A stretch of 64,000 nt of DNA from Pseudothermotoga sp. (GCA_003510135.1 DOKY01000036.1:114186-178185), one strand, 5' to 3'. Positions 36,789-45,465 are shown, counted from the stretch's first letter. Notes: generated by a model from the letters alone, not told the origin. A program made the numbers and translations.

Positions 36789-37583
36789 TTGATATACTTG
36801 GGCACGAGCGGTTATTCGTTCAGCGATTGGATAGGAGAAGTTTATCCTGAGGGCATATCCAGATCGGACATGCTGAAGTACTACGCGAACGTGTGGAGGT
36901 TCAACGCCGTTGAACTCAATTTCACGTACTACACCTTACCCACGTACAGGGCAATCGTCTCCATGTTGAGGAAAACTCCAAGTGATTTCGTCTTCTGCGT
37001 GAAACTGCCAGCTTCTGTGACGCACGAAGCCTGGAGGTCCAAAACCTTCCCCGAAGAAGATGTGAAGAAGACTCTTCAGGCCTTGACGCCAATGTTTGAG
37101 GAGAGAAGACTCAAGATCTTGCTCGCTCAGTTTCCGTATTCCTTTCGAGACACTCCGAACAACAGGCAGTACTTGCAGTTGCTCCGGGAGAAGATAAACG
37201 CACCCATCGCGATTGAATTCAGACACGCTTCTTGGAACAACGAGTCGGTCTACAGACTGCTCAAAACGCTCGGCTACACTTTCGTGATCGTTGATGAACC
37301 GAATCTTCGCGATTTGTTTCCTTACGTACCGAAAGTGACAAGTGCCGTTGCTTACTTCAGACTCCACGGAAGAAACAGAGATTGGTTCAGTGCGCCAGAA
37401 GGAGAACGATACAACTACAAGTACAGTGATGAAGAGATATCGATCTTTGCCCGTGATATCTTCAATCTCTCGCAGCAGGTCGTCGATACCTTCGTTTTTT
37501 TCAACAATTGCTATCGCGGTAACGCCGTCAGAGATGCGATGAAGCTGCGTCAGATGATTGAAAAGGCCCTTTTAGGAGGTTGA
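36789..37583 (+). CDS. DUF72 family protein
   Basis: A 264-residue protein of the DUF72 (YecE-like) TIM-barrel family. It shows the usual start YLGTSGYSFSDWIGEVYPEG, then VWRFNAVELNFTYYTLPTYR, FVFCVKLPASVTHE, and the C-terminal VAYFRLHGRNRDWF and FFNNCYRGNAVRDAMKLRQM. The family is widespread and its reaction is not established. Translation starts at TTG with GGGAGTGG upstream; no ATG or GTG start fits better. It is the only gene of its unit and diverges from nfo. Confidence 0.87.
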   Translation: MIYLGTSGYSFSDWIGEVYPEGISRSDMLKYYANVWRFNAVELNFTYYTLPTYRAIVSMLRKTPSDFVFCVKLPASVTHEAWRSKTFPEEDVKKTLQALTPMFEERRLKILLAQFPYSFRDTPNNRQYLQLLREKINAPIAIEFRHASWNNESVYRLLKTLGYTFVIVDEPNLRDLFPYVPKVTSAVAYFRLHGRNRDWFSAPEGERYNYKYSDEEISIFARDIFNLSQQVVDTFVFFNNCYRGNAVRDAMKLRQMIEKALLGG

Positions 37584-37690
37584 ATCACCCGCTTTTGCTC
37601 GCTCACTCTTTGCAGAACCTCCCGAGGAACGGCTGAATTTGGTCAAACATCGGCGTGATCTGAAAAACACAAAGAAAGAAAATAAAACAT

Positions 37691-37719
37691 TTGACGCAAA
37701 CCGAGTTCCAGTCTATAAT
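37691..37719 (+). promoter_or_regulatory. strong promoter of acpP
   Basis: TTGACG (37691-37696) and a perfect TATAAT (37714-37719) are separated by 17 nt, about 37 nt before the acpP start. The rest of the gap 37584-37690 holds nothing recognisable. Confidence 0.85.
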
Positions 37720-37755
37720 GTCAGACAGATCATTGTACACAGGGAGGTTGAGAAA

Positions 37756-37998
37756 ATGGATCGTAAAGAGGTTTTCGCAAAGGTTGTGGGTATACTCTCC
37801 GACAAGCTCGGGGTCAAACAGGATCAGATCGAAGAAAACAGCAAGCTCATAGACGATCTCGGAGCGGATTCGCTCGATTTGGTTGATCTGGTGATGGCGT
37901 TGGAGGAAGAGTTCGGTGTGAAAATAGCGGACGATCAACTTCAGAAGATCTCGACGGTGAAAGACGTCATCGATTACATCGTCAAAGTGAAGGCGTAA
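37756..37998 (+). CDS. acpP: acyl carrier protein
   Basis: An 80-residue acidic carrier protein for fatty acid synthesis. The phosphopantetheine attachment site is the serine in LGADSLDLVDLVMALEEEFG, the standard DSL motif. The start MDRKEVFAKVVGILSDKLGV is helix I. GGGAGG at 37742-37747 precedes the ATG. It has its own strong promoter and is not next to fab genes. Its last 17 bases overlap the end of the convergent gene on the minus strand. Confidence 0.96.
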   Translation: MDRKEVFAKVVGILSDKLGVKQDQIEENSKLIDDLGADSLDLVDLVMALEEEFGVKIADDQLQKISTVKDVIDYIVKVKA

Positions 37999-38983
37999 TC
38001 AAGAACAGTTGCCCCGAGTCTGAACACAGGACGATGAGCCTTTCGTCTACGGTTTTACACATTTCCACAGCGTACTCACCGACCTGGACAACGTCGAGTT
38101 TTCCCGTCTGAAGATCGATGAAATAGACTTCACCGGGGACGTGGTTCAGCGCGGCTACAAAATTCTTGATCTGTTCCAGTCGGTGAACGGTGTTGGGTAG
38201 AGGTATATATTTCATGATCCTCCCCAAATGGTCGACAAGAGTCAATCTCGGTTGTACCAAGCTGCCGACCACCACGAGATCATCCGTGACGAGCATGTCC
38301 CTCGCGAGATCGTCCAGGTTTTGTTGCCAGAGAATTCTCCATGAAGAGTCCAGACAGGCGAGCCTACCGTCCATGTAGCCGAGCAGGTAAGCTCGCCCGT
38401 TCTTTTGGACGTACTTGAGAGGATTTCTGAAGTCTTTGATCGACAGAGACCTCCTTTGCGTGCCCACTAACTCGATAGTTTTATCCGTCGCGTAATAGTG
38501 AAGGTAGACGATCCCATCGTAAGTTGGTTCAAAGTAGAGCGTCGGTGAATCGAATACGAATGTGTTCTCGACTTCTAGTGTCTCAAGGTCGATTTTGTAA
38601 ATTGAAGGATTCTTGGAGCAAAGCACGTAGAGTTTTCCACCGAAGATCTTCAAAACTGTTGGATAACTTCCCACCTGAATGCGTTTCACCAGCCGCCCGA
38701 AGACGGTGTAGACTGCAACGCTTGCTCTGTGATAGTCACTCACAAAGACGTTTCCTGCATGGTGCACCGCCCAGGCCGGGTATGAAAGACCTACAGTTAT
38801 CTCCGAAACGAACTGACCGGAATCTGTGAACACCAAGACCGAGGCCGGTTTCGGCCTGATCAAGCACACGATACCTTCGTTGAGCGTCATCTTTGTGTAC
38901 CCATAGCCCACGCCGATCGACTCGATCCTGTGTGCGAGCAACGAGCAGGTCAGCAAGAGATAAAGCAGCAAACCTTTCTTCAT
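37982..38983 (-). CDS. secreted beta-propeller-like protein of unknown function
   Basis: A 333-residue protein with a signal peptide (MKKGLLLYLLLTCSLLAHR). It is built of repeated four-strand-like units: PASVLVFTDSGQFVSEITVG, ASVAVYTVFGRLVKRIQVGS, PSIYKIDLETLEVENTFVFD, ARDMLVTDDLVVVGSLVQPR and GEVYFIDLQTGKLDVVQVGE. This suggests a six- or seven-bladed propeller of the NHL/PQQ kind, though no family is certain. Its start overlaps the mraY stop by 4 nt (ATGA), so it is translated as the fourth gene of the murE-murF-mraY operon. A role at the cell wall or periplasm is an inference from that context. Its 3' end overlaps acpP by 17 nt, tail to tail. Confidence 0.75.
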   Translation of the reverse strand: MKKGLLLYLLLTCSLLAHRIESIGVGYGYTKMTLNEGIVCLIRPKPASVLVFTDSGQFVSEITVGLSYPAWAVHHAGNVFVSDYHRASVAVYTVFGRLVKRIQVGSYPTVLKIFGGKLYVLCSKNPSIYKIDLETLEVENTFVFDSPTLYFEPTYDGIVYLHYYATDKTIELVGTQRRSLSIKDFRNPLKYVQKNGRAYLLGYMDGRLACLDSSWRILWQQNLDDLARDMLVTDDLVVVGSLVQPRLTLVDHLGRIMKYIPLPNTVHRLEQIKNFVAALNHVPGEVYFIDLQTGKLDVVQVGEYAVEMCKTVDERLIVLCSDSGQLFLITPSL

Positions 38984-39885
38984 AGCGCCTTTCCACCGAG
39001 AAGGACAAACATTGAAACTGTCAGATTAGCCAGCGCGAACATTTGAACGATTCTTTCTTCACTCCAGCCGAGCAACTCGAAGTGATGATGGATGGGAGAC
39101 ATCTTGAACACTCTCTTTTTGAAGAGTTTGTAACTGCTCACCTGTATCACCACACTGAGTGCTTCAACAACGAAGATGCTCGAGCACAGCAATGCTATGA
39201 TCTCCGTGGAAGTTCTTATCGAAACCACGGCGATCAGCGCACCGAGTGCTAATGAACCTGTATCGCCCATGAACATTTTCGCAGGTTTGATGTTGTAAAA
39301 CAGAAAAGCCATCAGACAAAGTGAAAATAGAATCAGTGAATCTGCACTCTTTCCGAGCAGGAACCAATAAGGTATTGCGCTCGTCAAAAACACGCTTGTT
39401 GCTAGCCCGTCGAGCCCATCGGTGAGGTTTGTGGCGTTGCTCAGCCCGGCTATCAAGAGAACGGCGAAGATCCAGTAGAGCCTGCCAAGATCCAAATCCT
39501 TTTGTAAGAACGGAATCTGTAGCTTTGTATCAGGTCTGATCAATATCAACAGAACCGTTGCGAAAATGATCTGCAGGGAGAACTTCTGCCAAGCTCTCAG
39601 ACCGAGTGACGTTTTTTTGATCACGCTCAAGAGATCATCCAGAAAACCGATCAGGGAAAAAAGAACGATGGCCAAGCCGTCTATCGTGTATCCAAAGACG
39701 AGGCACGATACTGCTCCGAAAATCGAGAACAGTAAGCCTCCCATCGTGGGCGTTCCAGTCTTGTAACCATGAAGATCCGGACCTTCTTCCCTTATGAACT
39801 GGCCCACGCGGAGCCTTTTGAACAATCGTATGAGGAACGGGTAAAGCACAGCACAGGGAAGAAATGTGATGGCGAAATATTTCAT
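38980..39885 (-). CDS. mraY: phospho-N-acetylmuramoyl-pentapeptide transferase
   Basis: A 301-residue membrane enzyme with about ten helices that loads UDP-MurNAc-pentapeptide onto undecaprenyl phosphate to give lipid I. Hallmarks are KTGTPTMGGLLFSIFG, LIGFLDDLLSVIKKTSLGLR (the Asp pair), NATNLTDGLDGLATS, KMFMGDTGSLALGALIA and SPIHHHFELLGWSEERIV (the HHH motif). It is on the short side for the family but complete. It lies between murF and the propeller gene. Confidence 0.96.
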   Translation of the reverse strand: MKYFAITFLPCAVLYPFLIRLFKRLRVGQFIREEGPDLHGYKTGTPTMGGLLFSIFGAVSCLVFGYTIDGLAIVLFSLIGFLDDLLSVIKKTSLGLRAWQKFSLQIIFATVLLILIRPDTKLQIPFLQKDLDLGRLYWIFAVLLIAGLSNATNLTDGLDGLATSVFLTSAIPYWFLLGKSADSLILFSLCLMAFLFYNIKPAKMFMGDTGSLALGALIAVVSIRTSTEIIALLCSSIFVVEALSVVIQVSSYKLFKKRVFKMSPIHHHFELLGWSEERIVQMFALANLTVSMFVLLGGKAL

Positions 39886-41147
39886 GCCTTCTTTCCTCCC
39901 AGAAACATTTCGAGCACTTTCTCCATACCGATTGCACGCGAAGCTTTGAACAGGACAGCATCTCCTGCGGTGAGAAGACCTTTCAATCGCGCGACTATCG
40001 TCTGTGGATCATCGCTCTTCAAAATCGTTTTAGAACATTCCATGTGATCGATCTCGCGATCGATACTGTAAACCAGTACTCCGTCCAGCTGCTCGAGAAT
40101 CCTCCCGAGCTGTCTGTGAGTCTGTTCTGAGTAGATGCCCTGTTCTTTTATCGAACCGACAACGGCGTAGGCTCTCTTACCAAGTTTCCTGAGCGTTTCA
40201 ACCGCGGTTTGGAAGGATTCAAGACTCGCGTTATAAGTGTCATCCACCACATAAACGTCATCAACTTTCAGAACTTTGAATCTTCCATCCACCGGGACAA
40301 AACTTTCCAGCTTTGAAAGATCAGGATGCACACCGAGCACATCGAACACCGCTAAAACCGCGGCAACATTCACCAGCTGCCCCACGTTTAAGATCGCCGA
40401 GAAACGTACTTTTCTCTTGCCTCCAGGCGTTTCGTAATGAGCCGTCGTTGACAGCTCTTCATAGTCGTAAGATACGAGTTTATAGTCGCCACTGTAAAAA
40501 CCAAAAGTCAGGAACTTCTTGTCTCTGATCTTCTCCAGGATCCTGGGGTCGTTGTGAACCACGGCGATGCCATCTTCTCTCATGTTCTCGACTATCTCCA
40601 GCTTACCTCTGAGTATTTGTTCCTCCCCGCCCGCCACACCTCTGTGCGCGGTGCCAACGTTCAGAAGGACGGAAACATGAGGTCGAGCGATCCGACACAA
40701 AACGGATATATCCCCCGGTTTGTTCATCGCCATTTCCAAAATCGCGTACGGTTGACCGTGATAATCGTTCAGAATTGACAACGGAAGGCCAATTTCCGTG
40801 TTGAAGTTGCCTGGGTTTCTGAACGCGAGCTCTTTTCCGAGACAGTGATGGATCATCTCTTTTGTAGTCGTCTTGCCGTTCGAGCCGGTTATACCGACGA
40901 TTCGAGGATCATACATAGCAAGTTTTTGCGCTGCCATCTGTTGGAGAAAACACCTGGTATCCTTCACGAAGTACAGTTTTTCTTTGGGCACATCGACGCC
41001 TCGTTCCACGACAGCCAAAGACGCACCTTTTTCGAGTGCCTGGCGTACGTAAAGATGTCCGTCTGTCTTCTCTCCCTTGAGTGCGACAAAGACACAACCT
41101 TCGAATGCTTCCCGAGAGTCAATCACGAACTTTGCGTTCTCAAACAT
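39882..41147 (-). CDS. murF: UDP-MurNAc-tripeptide:D-Ala-D-Ala ligase
   Basis: A 421-residue Mur ligase that adds D-Ala-D-Ala to the peptidoglycan precursor. Seen: an N-terminal domain with DSREAFEGCVFVALKGEKTD, the ATP-binding loop GITGSNGKTTTKEMI, the central LEMAMNKPGDISVLCRIARP and LLNVGTAHRG, and the C-terminal VDDTYNASLESFQTAVETL with its DDTYNA motif. The length is slightly short but all motifs are present. It overlaps murE by 8 nt and mraY by 4 nt. Confidence 0.95.
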   Translation of the reverse strand: MFENAKFVIDSREAFEGCVFVALKGEKTDGHLYVRQALEKGASLAVVERGVDVPKEKLYFVKDTRCFLQQMAAQKLAMYDPRIVGITGSNGKTTTKEMIHHCLGKELAFRNPGNFNTEIGLPLSILNDYHGQPYAILEMAMNKPGDISVLCRIARPHVSVLLNVGTAHRGVAGGEEQILRGKLEIVENMREDGIAVVHNDPRILEKIRDKKFLTFGFYSGDYKLVSYDYEELSTTAHYETPGGKRKVRFSAILNVGQLVNVAAVLAVFDVLGVHPDLSKLESFVPVDGRFKVLKVDDVYVVDDTYNASLESFQTAVETLRKLGKRAYAVVGSIKEQGIYSEQTHRQLGRILEQLDGVLVYSIDREIDHMECSKTILKSDDPQTIVARLKGLLTAGDAVLFKASRAIGMEKVLEMFLGGKKA

Positions 41148-42621
41148 GCCTTCTTTCCCTCTTGTACTCCTGAATGATTATCTCTCTGGCCACGTCCGCA
41201 TCCTTGAAGGGTATTTTTCTTTCGTCCGAGAAGATCTGATACTCTTCGTGCCCCCTCCCCGCGATGATGACCATATCTCCTCTGTTTGCAAGAGTGATGG
41301 CCGTTTCGATCGCTTCACGCCGATCCGGGATAACTAGGTACGCCGCCCCTGATGGCACACCGCTTTCAACTTCGTTGAGTATCTCGATGGGATCTTCACC
41401 CCTGGGATCGTCCGTCGTTATGATCGCCACGTCTGAGTATCGACACACGACCTGAGCCATCATGGGCCTTTTTCCTTTGTCCGCCTGCCCACCAGCCCCG
41501 AACACGGTGATGATTCTGCCGCTGGTCAAATGTTTTGCGGTAACCAGAGTTTTTTCCAGTGCGTCCGGACTGTGTGCGAAATCTACAACCAGGTCTATTC
41601 CAAGTAGGGAAGCTTCAGGGATGAACTGGAAACGACCATCGACACCCTGGAAGGAAGCTATGGAAGCGGCAACGTCGTTTGGATCGTAACCAAGTTCCAC
41701 CAAACCAGCAAACACCAGAGTCACGTTCATGGCGTTGTGATAACCAGGGATCCTGATCCAGAGTTTGTACTTTCCGGCAGAGCATTCTATCTCAAACCGT
41801 GTTCCTTGTTTGCTGACCTCAACGTTTTGAATCCGATAATGGCTCTGCCGGGAAATGCCATAGACGATCTTTCTCACCTTCTTGTTCAGCAGGTGCGAGT
41901 ACTCATCACTTATCAATGCGATGCCATTCTGTTTGAGCAGGTCAAATATGTGCAGTTTCGTCTGCGCGTACTCCTCGAAGGTTTGATGAAAGTCCAGATG
42001 ATCCCTCGTTATGTTCGTGAGCGCAGCGATGTCAAATCTAACAGTTTCAACACGTTTTAGAGAAAGCGCATGTGAGGAAACTTCCATCACGAAGTGTGAA
42101 CCACCCTTATCGACAGTCTTGCGCATCGCCCTGAGGATCTCGATGGCACCTGGTGTCGTGTTGTCATGATGGAACTTGGGCTCGCCGAGGATCTCATAAT
42201 GAACGGTTCCGAGCAAACTGCCACGACTCGAAAAACTCTGCAGCACATGGTGGAACAGATGAACACTTGTGGTCTTACCGTTGGTCCCTGTGACACCAAC
42301 GGTAAGAAGCTTCTCGTAAGGCTTTTCAAAGAACACGTCCGCCAGCATGGCCTCCGCGAGTCGCGTATCGCTGACAATCAAATGGGGGATGTTATCGTTG
42401 AGAGGTCGTTCGGAAACAAGCAGGGTGGCTCCTTTGTTGTATATTTCCTGTGCTATCTCGTGCGAGTCGAACTTTCTACCCCTGTGGCAAACAAACAGGC
42501 AACCTGGTTTGACCTGACTTGAGTTGTTCACAATGTCGCTGACCCCGTGACTCATGTTCCCGTTCAGATTGGCTACGATGAGTATGGGTCTCAGTGATTC
42601 GATTATCTTTTCAACGTGCAT
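41140..42621 (-). CDS. murE: UDP-MurNAc-dipeptide ligase (third-residue ligase)
   Basis: A 493-residue Mur ligase that adds the diamino acid at position 3 of the stem peptide. ATP site: GVTGTNGKTTSVHLFHHVL; central HFVMEVSSHALSLKRVETV and ALTNITRDHLDFH; C-terminal specificity motif DDPR at residues 404-407. Meso-DAP-adding enzymes have DNPR. The DDPR form is known to me from Thermotoga maritima MurE, which adds L- and D-lysine, so lysine is the likely substrate here. It is the first gene of the murE-murF-mraY operon, with a good promoter 20-50 nt upstream. Confidence 0.95.
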   Translation of the reverse strand: MHVEKIIESLRPILIVANLNGNMSHGVSDIVNNSSQVKPGCLFVCHRGRKFDSHEIAQEIYNKGATLLVSERPLNDNIPHLIVSDTRLAEAMLADVFFEKPYEKLLTVGVTGTNGKTTSVHLFHHVLQSFSSRGSLLGTVHYEILGEPKFHHDNTTPGAIEILRAMRKTVDKGGSHFVMEVSSHALSLKRVETVRFDIAALTNITRDHLDFHQTFEEYAQTKLHIFDLLKQNGIALISDEYSHLLNKKVRKIVYGISRQSHYRIQNVEVSKQGTRFEIECSAGKYKLWIRIPGYHNAMNVTLVFAGLVELGYDPNDVAASIASFQGVDGRFQFIPEASLLGIDLVVDFAHSPDALEKTLVTAKHLTSGRIITVFGAGGQADKGKRPMMAQVVCRYSDVAIITTDDPRGEDPIEILNEVESGVPSGAAYLVIPDRREAIETAITLANRGDMVIIAGRGHEEYQIFSDERKIPFKDADVAREIIIQEYKRERRHV

Positions 42622-42639
42622 TGAATCACCTCTACGAAG

Positions 42640-42668
42640 ATTCTAATACCACCTTGCGGTCTTGACAA
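42640..42668 (-). promoter_or_regulatory. promoter of the murE operon
   Basis: On the minus strand TTGTCA (42668-42663) and TAGAAT (42645-42640) are separated by 17 nt, about 20 nt before the murE start. The -35 hexamer occupies almost the same bases as the -35 hexamer of the divergent hrcA promoter. Confidence 0.75.
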
Positions 42669-42690
42669 GAACGACGAACTGTGCTATGCT
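42662..42690 (+). promoter_or_regulatory. promoter of hrcA-grpE-dnaJ
   Basis: A perfect TTGACA (42662-42667) and TATGCT (42685-42690) are separated by 17 nt. The CIRCE operator starts 5 nt after the -10 box, at the likely transcription start, as in other HrcA-controlled operons. Confidence 0.85.
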
Positions 42691-42694
42691 GAAA

Positions 42695-42721
42695 TTAGCA
42701 CTCGAATGTTGAGAGTGATAA
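42695..42721 (+). promoter_or_regulatory. CIRCE operator (HrcA binding site)
   Basis: TTAGCACTC (42695-42703), a 9-nt spacer, and GAGTGATAA (42713-42721) match the CIRCE consensus TTAGCACTC-N9-GAGTGCTAA with one mismatch. It lies between the promoter and the hrcA start, one base before the ATG, and its right arm also serves as the Shine-Dalgarno region. HrcA binding here would repress its own operon until heat shock. Confidence 0.95.
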
Positions 42722-42722
42722 T

Positions 42723-43745
42723 ATGAGGCGGGACGTGAGGGTCAACGAAAGACAGAAGAAGATCCTTTATTGCGTGGTGAGGGAATACATCATCACGAAG
42801 AAACCTGTCAGTTCAGAGCACGTCCTGAACGTGTCCAATCTTTCGTGCAGTGCTGCAACGATCAGAAACGACTTGAGAAGGCTCGAGTACCTGGGCTATC
42901 TTTATCAGCCGCACACCTCTGCAGGAAGAATCCCAACGGACAAAGGCTTCAGGTTTTACGTGGACGAAACTTTGAAGCTCGCCAAGGACTACGCGCAGAG
43001 GTCTCACCAGATAAACGTGCGTTATCCTATGACGTACAGTGACATGGAAAGGATTCTTGAGGGTGCGGCGATTGCCCTGGCGCGCATGACGAAAGGAGCT
43101 GTGGTGCTGGAAAAACCTGACACAGGACGTTTGAAGATCCTGAGAGCTATCGTAACGCCGATCACAAGAAATCATTACTTGATCTCCGTTGTAACGGAAC
43201 TCGGTCTCATGAAGTTCATACCTTTCAGAAGTTTCGCTGATGTGGACCATGCCAAGCTCGAGGATCTACTGAACAAATTGCTCAGAGGCAGGAGCATTGA
43301 TAGTCTCACGGGCGAAGTGTTCGAAGGTGACTGGGAGGAGTCGCTCATAGACCTGTCTGAACAACTCATCAGTTCGTTGAAAGACGATTTGAGGAACAGC
43401 ATGATAAAGTTCGGGCTCGACGTTCTCATAAGTGGTGAGACGTTCAACATAGACGAAATAAGGAATCTTTCACGGTTCCTGTCTGACGATGGATTGTTGA
43501 AAGCTTTCATGGATAAAGTTCAGGAAGTCCCCGCAGTGTTCATCGGCAGCGAACACGGTTTGCAGGGATTGGAAAGGTTCTCAATTTTCGTTGATTCTTA
43601 TCGCAAGGAGAATGAGCCAATGGGTAAAATACTGGTCGTGACATCAAAGATCATCAAGTACGAGGAGATAATGAACGTCCTGACTTACGTAACCAGCAGG
43701 TTGACGGAGTACTTCACGGTGGTCACACGGGAGGTGGAAAGATGA
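42723..43745 (+). CDS. hrcA: heat-inducible transcription repressor HrcA
   Basis: This 340-residue repressor binds CIRCE operators. The N-terminal winged helix is clear: NERQKKILYCVVREYIITKK, PVSSEHVLNVSNLSCSAATI and RNDLRRLEYLGYLYQPHTSA followed by GRIPTDKGFRFYVD, all standard in the family. A central inserted region and a GAF-like C-terminal part follow. It is the first gene of the operon and sits directly after the CIRCE element, so it is autoregulated. It overlaps grpE by 4 nt. Confidence 0.96.
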   Translation: MRRDVRVNERQKKILYCVVREYIITKKPVSSEHVLNVSNLSCSAATIRNDLRRLEYLGYLYQPHTSAGRIPTDKGFRFYVDETLKLAKDYAQRSHQINVRYPMTYSDMERILEGAAIALARMTKGAVVLEKPDTGRLKILRAIVTPITRNHYLISVVTELGLMKFIPFRSFADVDHAKLEDLLNKLLRGRSIDSLTGEVFEGDWEESLIDLSEQLISSLKDDLRNSMIKFGLDVLISGETFNIDEIRNLSRFLSDDGLLKAFMDKVQEVPAVFIGSEHGLQGLERFSIFVDSYRKENEPMGKILVVTSKIIKYEEIMNVLTYVTSRLTEYFTVVTREVER

Positions 43746-44281
43746 CTGAGAACGAAAAACTCAACGAGATGGTTGAGAATACACCTGAAGCTGTCGAGGA
43801 GGACCTGATCGAAAAGCTCACAAAGGAGAAGGAACAGCTCACAAAATATCTCAGGCAGCTGAAAGCCGAATTCGAGAATTTCAAGAAGGACGCGCTCAGG
43901 GACAGAGAAATGATCCTCAAAAATGCAAACGAGTACCTTCTGACCAAGCTCATCCCCGTGCTCGACGACCTCGAGCGCGCCTTCAACGCTGTTGAACAGG
44001 GCGCAACGTTCGAGGATTTCTACAAAGGAATGAAGTTGATCTACAAGAAGCTCTGGAGAGTGCTCAACGATGAAGGCTTTTTCAAGATAGGGGTTGGTCA
44101 AAAGTTCGATCCGTTCGAGCATGAGGCCGTTGAGAGGGTCGAAACCGAAGAAAAGGAAGAATATGACATACTCGAAGTCGTTGAAAATGGATACAAGTAC
44201 CATTCTAAGGTTCTCAAACCAGCAAAGGTCAAGGTAGCTGTGAAGCCTCCGAGAGGTGACGACGGTGCCCAGACAGTATAA
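43742..44281 (+). CDS. grpE: nucleotide exchange factor GrpE
   Basis: A 179-residue co-chaperone that exchanges nucleotide on DnaK. It has an acidic, coiled-coil N-terminal part (LIEKLTKEKEQLTKYLRQLK, then AEFENFKKDALRDREMI) and the C-terminal beta domain (GVGQKFDPFEHEAVERVETE, VENGYKYHSKVLKPAKVKVA). No dnaK follows in this window. The start overlaps hrcA (ATGA) and the end overlaps dnaJ. Confidence 0.96.
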   Translation: MTENEKLNEMVENTPEAVEEDLIEKLTKEKEQLTKYLRQLKAEFENFKKDALRDREMILKNANEYLLTKLIPVLDDLERAFNAVEQGATFEDFYKGMKLIYKKLWRVLNDEGFFKIGVGQKFDPFEHEAVERVETEEKEEYDILEVVENGYKYHSKVLKPAKVKVAVKPPRGDDGAQTV

Positions 44282-45380
44282 GGATTACTACGCGATCCTC
44301 GGTGTTCCGAGGGACGCGTCTGAAGAGGAAATAAAGAAAGCGTACAAGAAGTTGATAAAGCAATGGCATCCCGACCTGCACCCGGAGAACAAAAAAGAGG
44401 CTGAAGAGAAGTTCAAGGAGATCCAGGAAGCATACGAGGTCCTGAGCGATCCGCAAAAGCGGGCCATGTACGACAGGTTCGGTTACGTCGGAGAACATGA
44501 GTTTTCACAGCAAACTTCGTCAACCACGTTCGAGGACATATTCAGAGATTTCGAAAGTTTCTTCGGCCGGGATGTCTTCGATATTTTCTTTGGCGATAGA
44601 GGTGCGACGCAAGAGACCCAAAGGACGGCAAGGCGCAGAGCGGGTGAAGACATCAGTGTGACGGTCGAAATAGATTTCGTAGAATCGCTCGTCGGTAAAC
44701 AAATACCCATAGAGTACGACAGGTACGAGGTATGCGATCACTGCCATGGGAATGGGATCGAGCCAGGGAGCGGTTACCAAACTTGTCCCAGGTGTCACGG
44801 TTCAGGGATACTGAGAGAGGAAAGAAGGAGCATCTTCGGTGTTTTTGTGAGTACGAGAACCTGTCCCACCTGCGGTGGAACGGGGCGTGTGGTCAAAGAG
44901 AGATGCCACGTTTGTGGTGGCACTGGCAGGTTGAAGAAGAAAGTCAGAACAACGGTGAACATACCTGCAGGCGTTATGGATGGTACCAGACTCAAGATAG
45001 AGGGTGGAGGTAATGCGGGTTACAATGGAGGCCCTTACGGTGATCTCTACGTCATCGTCCATGTGCGACCGGACAGAAGATTCAAACGTCAAGATGACGA
45101 CATATACACCGAGATCACGATAGACTATCTGCAGGCCATCCTTGGAACAACCGTGCGCATAGATTTGCCGGACGGAAACTCTACGATGCTCAGAATACCT
45201 GCGGGTACGCAGCCTGGCACGGTGTTCAGGCTCAAGGGAGAAGGCGCTCCATCTCTGAGAACCGCGAAACGTGGAGATCTGTACGTCACGGTGAACGTGA
45301 AGATACCTGAACGACTTTCCACGAAAGAAGCACAGTTGCTGAGGGAGATAGCAAGGGAGAAAGGCATAGACGTTTCTTGA
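44265..45380 (+). CDS. dnaJ: chaperone DnaJ
   Basis: A type I Hsp40 of 371 residues. The J domain includes KDYYAILGVPRDASEEEIKK and the HPD motif in LIKQWHPDLHPENKKEAEEK. The Gly/Phe linker is short and poor in glycine. The zinc region has all four repeats: CDHCHGNG, CPRCHGSG, CPTCGGTG and CHVCGGTG. The C-terminal substrate domains follow (VNIPAGVMDGTRLKIEGGG). Two in-frame GTG codons are possible starts, at 44256 and 44265; GAGGTGA at 44253-44259 favours the second. It is followed by a terminator. Confidence 0.96.
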   Translation: MPRQYKDYYAILGVPRDASEEEIKKAYKKLIKQWHPDLHPENKKEAEEKFKEIQEAYEVLSDPQKRAMYDRFGYVGEHEFSQQTSSTTFEDIFRDFESFFGRDVFDIFFGDRGATQETQRTARRRAGEDISVTVEIDFVESLVGKQIPIEYDRYEVCDHCHGNGIEPGSGYQTCPRCHGSGILREERRSIFGVFVSTRTCPTCGGTGRVVKERCHVCGGTGRLKKKVRTTVNIPAGVMDGTRLKIEGGGNAGYNGGPYGDLYVIVHVRPDRRFKRQDDDIYTEITIDYLQAILGTTVRIDLPDGNSTMLRIPAGTQPGTVFRLKGEGAPSLRTAKRGDLYVTVNVKIPERLSTKEAQLLREIAREKGIDVS

Positions 45381-45428
45381 AAATTTTTAGGCGATTTTTG
45401 GGAAAATTTGACGATTGTGACCGTTTAT

Positions 45429-45455
45429 ACTCCGCAAAGGCGGAGTTTTTTTCTT
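45429..45455 (+). terminator. terminator of hrcA-grpE-dnaJ
   Basis: ACTCCGC (45429-45435) and GCGGAGT (45440-45446) pair around a 4-nt loop. A long T-rich run follows (TTTTTTCTTTTT). It is a strong intrinsic terminator. Confidence 0.92.
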
Positions 45456-45465
45456 TTTCCCCCGT

